From: an uncultured Clostridia bacterium
Lineage (GTDB): Bacteria > Bacillota > Clostridia > Lachnospirales > Lachnospiraceae
Assembly: GCA_946405675.1 (NCBI GenBank)
Contig: CAMJIC010000164.1
Coordinates: forward strand, 1 to 5,646
DNA length: 5,646 nt
Direction: 5' to 3'
Part shown: positions 1-5,646 of the stretch, piece after piece
Layout: every line of letters starts with the position of its first letter
Numbering within the stretch: position 1 is the first letter of the stretch
The notes under the pieces: model-generated
What the model saw: the letters and a program-made list of their open reading frames with translations, nothing else
Told to the model about the DNA's origin: nothing
Database searches by the model: none
Translations under genes and position numbers: made by a program

Positions 1-71
1 TTCCTGAGGATCTGGCGCGAATTCACATAAACATCTTGTCTGTATTTGCATTCAGATCGCGCAGCTCACAA

Positions 72-335
72 TCAATAGTTTGCTTCCATAATCTGCTGCA
101 GATCCTCGGCCATCTCTTCAGGCGTTATTTCCCCGGTCAGCAGCTTTTGCGTATCGACAGGCAGTACGCCGGAACCTGCTTCCGCAGGGAGGACACAGTC
201 CAGAACCGGGCAGTAACTGATCCTGTCTGCAAGCCTTTTATATTCTTCAAACAGCGGTTTCTGCTCATTGGCCCCTTCTGCATGTCCGCTTTCCTTCGCG
301 GCGGAAAATAATCCTTCGGAGAGCGGTAGCGAACC
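72..335 (-). pseudogene. C-terminal remnant of an ABC extracellular solute-binding protein
   Basis: The minus strand has an 87-codon frame with no start codon that ends in TGA at 74-72. Its C-terminus reads 'LLTGEITPEEMAEDLQQIME', the usual ending of family 1 (carbohydrate/oligosaccharide-type) solute-binding proteins, where 'sGeiTPEEAAeelq' forms the last helices. Upstream lie 'GSLPLSEGLF' and 'PLFEEYKRLADRI', also in keeping with the C-terminal lobe of such proteins, which bind a ligand outside the membrane for an ABC importer. A full protein has about 420-550 residues, so most of the gene, including the signal peptide, is missing. The frame closes at a TGA (338-336), right where MATE-like coding begins on the other strand. 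No permease gene is visible in the 71 bases downstream. The family call rests on motif memory; the ligand is unknown. Confidence 0.6.
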
Positions 336-526
336 TCATCGATGGCGTGATCACCAGCATGTACCTTGTGGCGGAGGCCTACTCTGCTGTGTCGCTGCTG
401 GGACCCTTCACAGGGGTGATTGGGATGCTGGCATGTTTTTTCGCAACAGGCAGCCAGGTGGTCTGCTCGCAGATGATCGGGAATGGAAAGAAGAAGGAGG
501 CAAATCAGGTAGAATCCGCATGGTGA
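326..526 (+). pseudogene. Internal fragment of a MATE-family efflux transporter
   Basis: The plus-strand frame from about 326 to the TGA at 524-526 contains 'NLIDGVITSMYLVAEAYSAV', then 'SLLGPFTGVIGMLACFFATG', then 'SQVVCSQMIGNGKKKEANQ'. This is the pattern of the second and third helices of MatE proteins: a membrane segment with 'DG', then 'GP', then 'TG.Q...S...G.gk..eAn'. These are Na+- or H+-coupled exporters of about 450 residues with twelve helices. Only about 60 residues are recognisable. There is no start codon or ribosome site in the right place, and after 'EANQV' the frame runs into unrelated codons and a stop. It is therefore a remnant truncated at both ends, with its left edge fused to the solute-binding protein remnant. 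The exact left junction cannot be placed better than about 320-335. It is not expected to be functional. Confidence 0.62.
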
Positions 527-528
527 TG

Positions 529-544
529 CGTCTTGCAAAAGACG
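529..544. repeat. Inverted repeat over the -35 region of the EamA transporter gene
   Basis: CGTCTT-GCAA-AAGACG is a perfect 6-bp inverted repeat with a 4-base centre. It covers the proposed -35 box TTGCAA (533-538). The position suits a repressor operator. As RNA it would form a short stem capped by a GNRA-type loop, but no T-run follows directly, so it is a poor terminator. The operator role is inference from position only. Confidence 0.35.
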
Positions 545-561
545 TTCAGTATTTTTATACA
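533..561 (+). promoter_or_regulatory. Predicted sigma-A-type promoter for the EamA transporter gene
   Basis: TTGCAA (533-538) is separated by 17 bases from TATACA (556-561). Each box matches four of six consensus positions. Transcription would start near 568 and give a leader of about 36 bases before the ATG at 604. The spacer is AT-rich, with a run of five T. This is the best-spaced pair I found in the gap between the MATE remnant and the transporter gene. It is a prediction from sequence alone. Confidence 0.45.
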
Positions 562-563
562 TT

Positions 564-582
564 CAGCAGCAATAATCTGCTG
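564..582. repeat. Small inverted repeat in the transporter leader
   Basis: CAGCAG (564-569) and CTGCTG (577-582) form a perfect 6-bp inverted repeat around a 7-base AT-rich loop. It falls at the predicted transcription start and in the leader just before the ribosome site. It could be a start-site operator, a transcript-stabilising 5' hairpin, or chance. No function can be assigned. Confidence 0.3.
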
Positions 583-603
583 TTGTACCTGGATTGAGGA
601 TAT

Positions 604-1488
604 ATGAATCACAAAACAAAACAGTCTGCCGCCGCGATGGTTTCCTCCATGGTGATCTTCGGGACGATCGGAATCTTCCGGAGGATGATCCCGCTTCCGT
701 CACCGGTGCTGGCCTTTGCAAGAGGGATCATGGGAAGCGTTTTTCTTTTTCTGCTTCTGCGTGTTTCAGGAAGGAGGTTTGACCTTACGGCAGTAAAGAA
801 ACGCCTTGTGCTTCTGATGCTGACCGGCGCGTTGATCGGGCTGAACTGGATGCTGCTGTTTGAGGCATATAATTATACAAGCATTGCGGCAGCAACGCTT
901 GCCTACTATATGCAGCCGCCCCTGGTGATCCTGGCTTCTCCAATCTTTCTGCATGAGAAGATCTCGCTGCGAAAGGGAGTCTGCGTTGCGGTCGCGGCAC
1001 TGGGCATGATTCTTGTTTCAGGCGTACTGGAGAGCGGGGCAGGCGGGAGCGGCCAGCTTCGAGGGATCGGATTTGGACTGTGTGCGGCTTTTCTGTACGC
1101 GTCTGTCGTGATCCTGAATAAAAGGGTAACAGGCGTGCCGGTCTATGAAAAAACGATCATCCAGCTGTTATTTGCGGCAGTGGTTCTGCTCCCTTACCTG
1201 GCGGCCACAGGCAGCCTTCACGGATATGATCTTGGTCTGGCTGCGTCTCTTTGCATGATCACGGTCGGGATTCTTCATACAGGGATTGCGTATGCGCTTT
1301 ACTTTGGAGCGATTGAAAAGCTGTCCGGGCAGACCGCGGCGATCCTGAGTTATATCGATCCGGTTACCGCTGTCATCCTGTCTGCTCTTTTTCTTCATGA
1401 ACCAATGACTGTGCCGGGCATGGCCGGAGCAGCGCTGATCATTGGTTCTGCGGTTGTAAGTGAGTTCAGACCTTGCGCTAAGAAGTAG
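604..1488 (+). CDS. EamA/DMT-superfamily transporter
   Basis: This 294-residue, ten-helix integral membrane protein has the usual length for the family and two EamA repeats, at about residues 10-140 and 153-286. Repeat 1 carries 'FARGIMG' (38-44), 'NWMLLFEAYNYTSIAAATLA' (81-100), the 'YYMQPP' bend (101-106) and a conserved Glu in 'LHEK' (116-119). Repeat 2 mirrors this with 'HTGIAYALYFGAIEKLSG' (225-242), 'AAILSYIDPVTAVILSALFL' (245-264) and 'HEPMT' (265-269). A basic tail (CAKK) follows the last helix. DMT carriers move amino acids, purines, drugs or other metabolites across the cytoplasmic membrane; the substrate cannot be read from sequence. The ATG at 604 is preceded by GAGGA at 596-600, only three bases away, so initiation may be weak. 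The next in-frame ATG (637) has no ribosome site. The neighbouring genes give no pathway context, and the gene seems to be transcribed alone. Confidence 0.93.
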   Translation: MNHKTKQSAAAMVSSMVIFGTIGIFRRMIPLPSPVLAFARGIMGSVFLFLLLRVSGRRFDLTAVKKRLVLLMLTGALIGLNWMLLFEAYNYTSIAAATLAYYMQPPLVILASPIFLHEKISLRKGVCVAVAALGMILVSGVLESGAGGSGQLRGIGFGLCAAFLYASVVILNKRVTGVPVYEKTIIQLLFAAVVLLPYLAATGSLHGYDLGLAASLCMITVGILHTGIAYALYFGAIEKLSGQTAAILSYIDPVTAVILSALFLHEPMTVPGMAGAALIIGSAVVSEFRPCAKK

Positions 1489-1617
1489 AAAAATGGTATG
1501 GTATCCATATGCATCTGTTGTTTTATGTACAGCGAGGTTTTCTGACGAAGATATCGGAAAAACAGACAAGCAGGATGAATATGTTAATTCGTGACAGATC
1601 CTTAGCTGTGCAGCAGT

Positions 1618-1626
1618 TGGTATTAA
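1618..1626 (+). promoter_or_regulatory. Possible extended -10 element for the S41 protein gene
   Basis: TGG followed by TATTAA resembles an extended -10 (TGnTATAAT) with four of six core matches. No credible -35 box lies at the right distance. A start near 1633 would give a leader of about 20 bases that contains the strong ribosome site. The gap 1489-1651 shows no better promoter, and read-through from the upstream transporter gene is an alternative. Confidence 0.22.
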
Positions 1627-1637
1627 TTCATGAAATT

Positions 1638-1645
1638 AAGGAGGA
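1638..1645 (+). promoter_or_regulatory. Strong Shine-Dalgarno sequence for the S41 protein
   Basis: AAGGAGGA is a near-perfect match to the 16S anti-Shine-Dalgarno sequence. It lies seven bases (1645-1651, counted from the end of AAGGAGG) before the ATG at 1652. This fixes the start codon of the following gene and suggests efficient translation. Confidence 0.85.
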
Positions 1646-1651
1646 GAAGGG

Positions 1652-3481
1652 ATGAAGAGAAAGGGACTGTCGGTTCTTCTTTCAGCTGCTATGTTGTGCA
1701 TGCTTGTGTCTTCTGGTACCTGGGCGGAGGAAACAGAGCAGCCGCCAAAGGATACGTTTACCGGAGTTGCTGAAACAGAGGCATTTGAGACAGAGGCACC
1801 AAAGGAGGATGGGACTGTAACGATTACGAGCCGTACAGTGCCCTGGTATCTGGGGGAACTGGATACGACATTTGATTCTCCGGTCTACTTTGTGGATGGC
1901 GTGACGGACCTGCCGTATGTCAACCTGGGAGACTGGGTGGATGTAATGGTTTCCGTTTATAGCTGGAACGGAGACACGAACTATGCCCTCACTTTGGAGA
2001 CGGACGGCCACGTTGCGATGTTCAGCCGGGAGACGGGATACTCCATGCTTTTTGATTTCCAGGAGGGAACCATTACTTTTGATGATTATGATGCATTTAT
2101 CCACAATTCGGATAATTCGTCCCTGAAGGACATGGTTTCCCTGAATCTGACGGACGATGATGGCAATCCGATGCTGCTTGAGAAGATCCAGGAGGGTTCC
2201 TTTGACCGATACGGAAAAGAAGTGGAACTGAACCTGTCGGATTATATGATCCCCATGGTGTGGTCAGAGGAGAACGGACTCTATCTGGTTCCTCTGCAGA
2301 CGGTTGCCGATTTTATGCTTGCATACCCGCTTAACCTGAATTCGTATTTTAATGAGGAAGCGGTTTACCTGACCAATAAGGATTATCTTGGATTTGAGAC
2401 AGGAGAGCTTACAGATATCGGGATCTCGCTGTTCAGCGCACCCTATGGCAAGATGAGCGAAGACCTTGCATGGTACAGCTACTGCGAGCTGTGCCTGGCG
2501 CTGGATCATCTGTACGGGCTGAAGGAGATCCACGATATTACCAGCTTTGACAAGGTGTTTAAGGAAACAGGCTATAAGGCTGATCTTTGCAGTACAGATC
2601 CGAATGTGGCGGATGGTGCGCTGTTTGATTTCATCCATTACTATCTGGATGACCTGCACTCCAGCTTCAATTCTGCTTCATACCGGACAGAAGAGCTCAA
2701 GTCCGCCGGCGGAGAAGGCGGACTGTCAGCGATCAGGGACGGGAAAAATTATGTGCTGTTTTCACAGGCAAGGAATAACGCCAAGACTCCGATCAAGCCT
2801 TACGAGGAGGTCGGAAATACAGCCTACATCACCTTTGACGGTTTTCATATGATTTCAAATCCCGAATTCTATTATGAGGGAGATATTTATGTGGATGACG
2901 AGGAGTCGGTGGAGAGCGTTGATACCGTACTGCTGGTTCTCTATGCACACAGCATGATCAACCGCGAGAACAGTCCCATCGAAAATGTGGTCATCGACCT
3001 GAGCATGAATGGAGGCGGCCAGGTTGACGCGGCTGCGATCGTCGCGGCCTGGTTCCTGGGAGAGGCTTCCATGAGCGTGCGCAGCTCCCTGACAGGTGCG
3101 ATCTCAACCGGAACATACCGGATTGACGCCAACCTGGATCACAAGTTCGATGAAAATGACACCGTGGCGGATAAGAATCTGTACTGCCTGATCGGCCCGT
3201 ACAGCTTCTCCTGCGGAAACCTTGTGCCGAACCTTTTCAAGTCTTCGAACCAGGTAACTTTGCTCGGGCAAACCTCCGGCGGCGGAAGCTGCTCCGTCCT
3301 GCCGATGTCGACAGCCTACGGGACGTCCTTCCAGATCTCATCCCCGAACCGGATGTCTTATCTGAAGAACGGTTCCTATTATGATACCGACCTGGGAATC
3401 GAGCCGGACTGCTATATCGTGAAACCGGATAATTTTTACGATAGGGAAGCACTGACTGATTATATCAATCAGCTGTTCTGA
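1652..3481 (+). CDS. Secreted S41-family peptidase-like protein
   Basis: This 609-residue exported protein has a Sec signal peptide: KRK, a hydrophobic core at residues 6-21, and likely cleavage after 'GTWA' (residue 25). No lipobox is seen, so it is probably released or wall-associated. An acidic 'ETEA'-type linker covers about 26-54. Residues 60-250 form an unassigned region with two 'lPYVnL'/'LYLVPL' stretches that recall copper-amine-oxidase N-terminal-like modules. The S41 core occupies about 265-609. It has 'DDLHSSF' (333-339, candidate His336), 'VVIDLSMNGGGQ' (446-457), 'GPYSFSCGN' (515-523, candidate nucleophile Ser520) and 'GQTSGGGSC' (539-547). The lysine of CtpA-type Ser-Lys enzymes would fall at Gly545 and is absent. 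No PDZ domain fits between His336 and the core strand at about 388. It may therefore use a Ser-His arrangement like other S41 branches, or be inactive; its substrate is unknown. A good terminator follows. Confidence 0.88.
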   Translation: MKRKGLSVLLSAAMLCMLVSSGTWAEETEQPPKDTFTGVAETEAFETEAPKEDGTVTITSRTVPWYLGELDTTFDSPVYFVDGVTDLPYVNLGDWVDVMVSVYSWNGDTNYALTLETDGHVAMFSRETGYSMLFDFQEGTITFDDYDAFIHNSDNSSLKDMVSLNLTDDDGNPMLLEKIQEGSFDRYGKEVELNLSDYMIPMVWSEENGLYLVPLQTVADFMLAYPLNLNSYFNEEAVYLTNKDYLGFETGELTDIGISLFSAPYGKMSEDLAWYSYCELCLALDHLYGLKEIHDITSFDKVFKETGYKADLCSTDPNVADGALFDFIHYYLDDLHSSFNSASYRTEELKSAGGEGGLSAIRDGKNYVLFSQARNNAKTPIKPYEEVGNTAYITFDGFHMISNPEFYYEGDIYVDDEESVESVDTVLLVLYAHSMINRENSPIENVVIDLSMNGGGQVDAAAIVAAWFLGEASMSVRSSLTGAISTGTYRIDANLDHKFDENDTVADKNLYCLIGPYSFSCGNLVPNLFKSSNQVTLLGQTSGGGSCSVLPMSTAYGTSFQISSPNRMSYLKNGSYYDTDLGIEPDCYIVKPDNFYDREALTDYINQLF

Positions 3482-3534
3482 AGAAGGGAATATAGCTGTT
3501 CAGTTTCTGTCCTGGACGGTTACAGTGGAATGAC

Positions 3535-3571
3535 AAAACCCTCCGTGCAGTGAAGCTGCATGGAGGGTTTT
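3535..3571. terminator. Bidirectional intrinsic terminator between convergent genes
   Basis: AAAACCCTCCGTGCAG (3535-3550) pairs with CTGCATGGAGGGTTTT (3556-3571), giving a 16-bp stem with a single G-T wobble and a five-base loop. The A-run on the left and T-run on the right supply a U-tract for transcripts from either strand. It lies 54 bases after the stop of the S41 gene and about 110 bases after the stop of the opposing P-type ATPase gene, so it can serve both. Confidence 0.9.
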
Positions 3572-3606
3572 CAGCTTTTTCATTGAAAGTCATGTCATCG
3601 TTACAT

Positions 3607-3680
3607 GCCACGTCTGGTTCAGCGGGTCTGCCTGTGGGAGGGACACCCCCCGCATGCAGACCCGCTGACGCGGGCGTGGC
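3607..3680. repeat. 74-bp imperfect palindrome at the ATPase 3' end
   Basis: The two 35-base arms are related as an inverted repeat without any bulge around a 4-base centre (GACA, 3642-3645). They show 28 Watson-Crick pairs, three G-T wobbles and four mismatches, including a perfect 12-bp block (3620-3631 with 3656-3667) and perfect 6-bp ends (3607-3612 with 3675-3680). The element starts right after the tandem stop codons of the minus-strand ATPase. Neither strand has a T-run after it, and the adjacent hairpin at 3535-3571 already serves as terminator. Read as RNA it pairs slightly better on the plus strand. It may be a dispersed intergenic palindrome (REP-like), an mRNA 3'-end protecting structure, or a small non-autonomous element; no target-site duplication is evident. 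Confidence 0.75.
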
Positions 3681-3683
3681 TTA

Positions 3684-5646
3684 TTACAGCAGGTCAGTCA
3701 TGCTGTGCAGACTGATCCCTATGGTCGACAGGTTGTGCAGAAGCGCCGTCGATGTGGAGGGGAGTACGCCCATCATCCCCATGAGGATCAGGAATGAATT
3801 GAAGGAAATGATGGTCCGGTAATTTGTCCGGATCCTTCTCATCAGGCCATCGCTGATCTGCTTCAGGGTGAGCAGGGCATGCAGGTCATCCTCCGAAATG
3901 GTGATGTCCGCAACCTCCCGGGCGATCGCGGCGCCGCTGTTGATTGCGATTCCGCAGTCCGATTCGGAGAGGGCAGGAGAGTCATTGACACCGTCCCCCA
4001 CCATGATCACTTTTCTGCCTGCCTCATGTTCTTTGCGGATGAAGGAAGCTTTCTCCTCCGGCAGGACTTCCGAATAATAATCATCAACCCCCACCAGCGC
4101 GGCAACAGCCTTCGCGGTACGTTCACTGTCCCCTGTCATCATGACGACCTTGTCGATGCCAAGATCGTGAAGTCTTCGGACGATATCGGAAGCCTCCGGT
4201 TTCAGGGGATCTTCGATCAGGATCACGGCGGCAAGGCGGCCGTCAATGGACATGTACAGGTGAGAATACTCATCCGGCAGGGCATCAAACCGTGCCTTCT
4301 CCTCATCGGGGATCTGCACGCCTTCGTCTTCAAAGATAAAATGATAGCTCCCGATACAGACCTTTTTCCCGTCTATGCTGCTGGCGATTCCATGCGCCAC
4401 GATATATTCCACAGTGGAATGACGTTCTTCATGCTCCAGATTCCGGCTGACCGCCTCCTTCACCACAGCGTTTGCGATGGAGTGGGGATAATGCTCCTCC
4501 AGGCATGCGGCCAGCCGTAGCATTTCGTTCTCGTCGCTTCCGTCGAAGGAAACGATGCCGCGCACGCTGGGCTGGGCACAGGTCAGTGTGCCGGTCTTGT
4601 CAAAGACGATGGTGGATGCCTCGGAACAGTTTTCCAGGAATTTCCCGCCCTTGACGGAAATCCTGTGATTCCCCGCCTCCCGCATGGCGGAAAGAACCGA
4701 GATGGGCATGGAAAGCTTGAGCGCACAGCTGAAATCCACCATCAGGATGGCAGCAGCCCGGGCGGCATTGCCGGTCACGAGCCAGGTCAGCGCGGATGCG
4801 CCGAGGGTCCACGGAACCAGGCGATCCGCCAGGTGGGAAGCCTTATCCTCTGTGGAGGACTTGAGCTTCTCGGATTCCTCGATCATCCGTACAATGCGGT
4901 CATACCTTCCGCTGCCGGATACCTGGCGCACCGAGACCGCCAGCTCGCCTTCCTCGACAACCGTGCCCGCATAGATCATGCTTCCCGGATGCTTGTGGAC
5001 CGGGAGCGGTTCTCCTGTGATGGAGGCCTGATTCACCATTCCGTCCGCATCCAGGACGACGCCGTCAAGGGGAATCATGTTCCCGGTGCGGATGAGGATC
5101 GTGTCATTTTCCCGGATCTGATCGATCCCGGTCAGGATCTCCTGGCCGTCCTCTGTCCGAAGCCAGACCTTCTCCACATTCAGGGCCATGGCCCCTGCCA
5201 GATCCTCTACGGACTTCTTGTGGGTCCATTCTTCAATGATGTCCCCGACTCCCAACAGGAACATGACACTGCCTGCGGTGTTGAATTCACCGCGCAGCAT
5301 GGACACGGTGATAGAAGCCGCGTCCAGGATGGAAACCTCGATTCTCCCGGAAACGATCGATTTGAGGGCGCGTCCGATGTAGGGAAGGCTCTTTGTGATC
5401 GTGACGACAGTACGGATCCCGGGCGGAAGGAGGAAGCGTGAGATTCCCCGCCGGAGGATATGGAAGAAAAGCTTATCTTCAAACGTTCTGTTCAGCGAGC
5501 GGGTCGTGTGCTCCGGTACGGTGACCTGTGCCTGGGCTTCTTCAAAATGGAAGCCGGAGAGCAGCTCCATGACCCGGGAACGCATTCCCGGCTGGTAGCA
5601 GATGATCACATTCCCGGTTCGCTCGTCCGCACGTGCCTTTGTAACA
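3684..5646 (-). CDS. Heavy-metal P1B-type ATPase, 5' end beyond the window
   Basis: This is a metal-translocating P-type ATPase of the cytoplasmic membrane, probably an exporter. Numbering here counts from the GTG at 5609. The frame stays open to the edge (in-frame upstream residues 'ADERTGNV'), so the GTG is not trusted as the start. These residues and 'IICYQPGMRSRVMELL' look like the second half of a degenerate heavy-metal-associated domain; any CxxC would be off-window. Then come N-terminal helices (about 50-130), the actuator loop with 'TGEP' (198-201), the helix with 'FSCALKLSMP' (293-302), 'DKTGT' with phosphorylated Asp337, 'EEHYPHS' (371-377) in the nucleotide domain, 'MTGD' (491-494), Lys520 and 'GDGVNDSPAL' (538-547). 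Two final helices carry 'LLHNLST' (623-629). The usual CPC metal motif is Phe-Ser-Cys here, with the later proline retained, so the metal cannot be assigned. The gene ends in tandem TAA codons, convergent with the S41 gene. Confidence 0.92.
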   Translation of the reverse strand, partial: VTKARADERTGNVIICYQPGMRSRVMELLSGFHFEEAQAQVTVPEHTTRSLNRTFEDKLFFHILRRGISRFLLPPGIRTVVTITKSLPYIGRALKSIVSGRIEVSILDAASITVSMLRGEFNTAGSVMFLLGVGDIIEEWTHKKSVEDLAGAMALNVEKVWLRTEDGQEILTGIDQIRENDTILIRTGNMIPLDGVVLDADGMVNQASITGEPLPVHKHPGSMIYAGTVVEEGELAVSVRQVSGSGRYDRIVRMIEESEKLKSSTEDKASHLADRLVPWTLGASALTWLVTGNAARAAAILMVDFSCALKLSMPISVLSAMREAGNHRISVKGGKFLENCSEASTIVFDKTGTLTCAQPSVRGIVSFDGSDENEMLRLAACLEEHYPHSIANAVVKEAVSRNLEHEERHSTVEYIVAHGIASSIDGKKVCIGSYHFIFEDEGVQIPDEEKARFDALPDEYSHLYMSIDGRLAAVILIEDPLKPEASDIVRRLHDLGIDKVVMMTGDSERTAKAVAALVGVDDYYSEVLPEEKASFIRKEHEAGRKVIMVGDGVNDSPALSESDCGIAINSGAAIAREVADITISEDDLHALLTLKQISDGLMRRIRTNYRTIISFNSFLILMGMMGVLPSTSTALLHNLSTIGISLHSMTDLL

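Noticed and set aside
1..71. Short open stretches at the left edge (for example a plus-strand frame ending in TAA at 28-30)
   Set aside because: At most nine codons are visible before the stop and nothing is recognisable. It could be the end of an off-window gene, but it cannot be supported.
529..556. Hairpin 529-544 followed by five T at 552-556, as a terminator for the MATE remnant
   Set aside because: Seven bases separate the stem from the T-run and the stem is only 6 bp. The position fits an operator over a -35 box better.
137..562. A 141-codon open frame on the minus strand
   Set aside because: It lies antisense to the MATE remnant and out of frame with the solute-binding protein remnant. 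Its composition is rich in Arg, His and Cys, as expected of a shadow frame.
1497..1509. Small palindrome TATGG-TAT-CCATA after the EamA stop codon, as a terminator
   Set aside because: The stem is only 5 bp, AT-rich, and not followed by a proper T-run. It is too weak to call.
3522..4423. The 13-mer ACAGTGGAATGAC occurs at 3522-3534 and again at 4411-4423
   Set aside because: One such 13-base match is not surprising in 5.6 kb. One copy is inside ATPase coding sequence and nothing else around the two copies matches.
4665..5441. A 258-codon open frame on the plus strand inside the ATPase gene
   Set aside because: It is antisense to clearly conserved ATPase sequence (TGE to DKTGT region), has no ribosome site, and has a low-complexity composition typical of GC-rich antisense frames.
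5607..5609. GTG at 5609 as the true start of the ATPase
   Set aside because: The same frame is open to the window edge and the upstream residues continue a plausible degenerate metal-binding domain, so the gene very likely starts outside the window.
1..5646. CRISPR array, tRNA, rRNA, insertion sequence, or defence or mobile system
   Set aside because: No regularly spaced repeats, tRNA-like cloverleaf, rRNA sequence, or transposase/integrase motifs were seen on either strand.

Overview
The window looks like chromosomal DNA from a Gram-positive gut-type Clostridia, probably Lachnospiraceae. This is inferred from intermediate GC, a strong AAGGAGG ribosome binding site, a secreted protein with an 'ETEA'-rich linker after its signal peptide, and the type of S41 peptidase and P1B ATPase present. 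No marker gene fixes the taxon.

Layout. Positions 1-71 hold nothing I can assign. Positions 72-335 (minus) encode only the C-terminal end of an ABC-type extracellular solute-binding protein. It abuts, at about 326-335, an internal N-terminal-half piece of a MATE-family efflux transporter read on the plus strand (about 326-526). Both are remnants, so the left 0.5 kb is a decayed or rearranged junction. A predicted sigma-A-type promoter (533-561), with an inverted repeat over its -35 box, precedes a complete ten-helix EamA/DMT transporter (604-1488, plus). After a 163-base gap with a good Shine-Dalgarno sequence comes a complete secreted S41-family peptidase-like protein (1652-3481, plus). It ends at a bidirectional intrinsic terminator (3535-3571). 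A 74-bp near-perfect palindrome (3607-3680) lies between that terminator and the stop codons of a convergent heavy-metal P-type ATPase (minus, 3684 to the right edge, 5' end outside the window).

The intact genes do not form an obvious pathway: a metabolite exporter/importer of unknown substrate, a secreted peptidase homologue and a metal-efflux-type ATPase on the opposite strand. I see no defence system, CRISPR array, RNA gene, transposase or other clearly novel system. The points most worth a second look are the ATPase's Phe-Ser-Cys in place of the usual Cys-Pro-Cys metal site, the long palindrome at its 3' end, the S41 protein lacking the CtpA-type lysine, and the double-remnant junction on the left.
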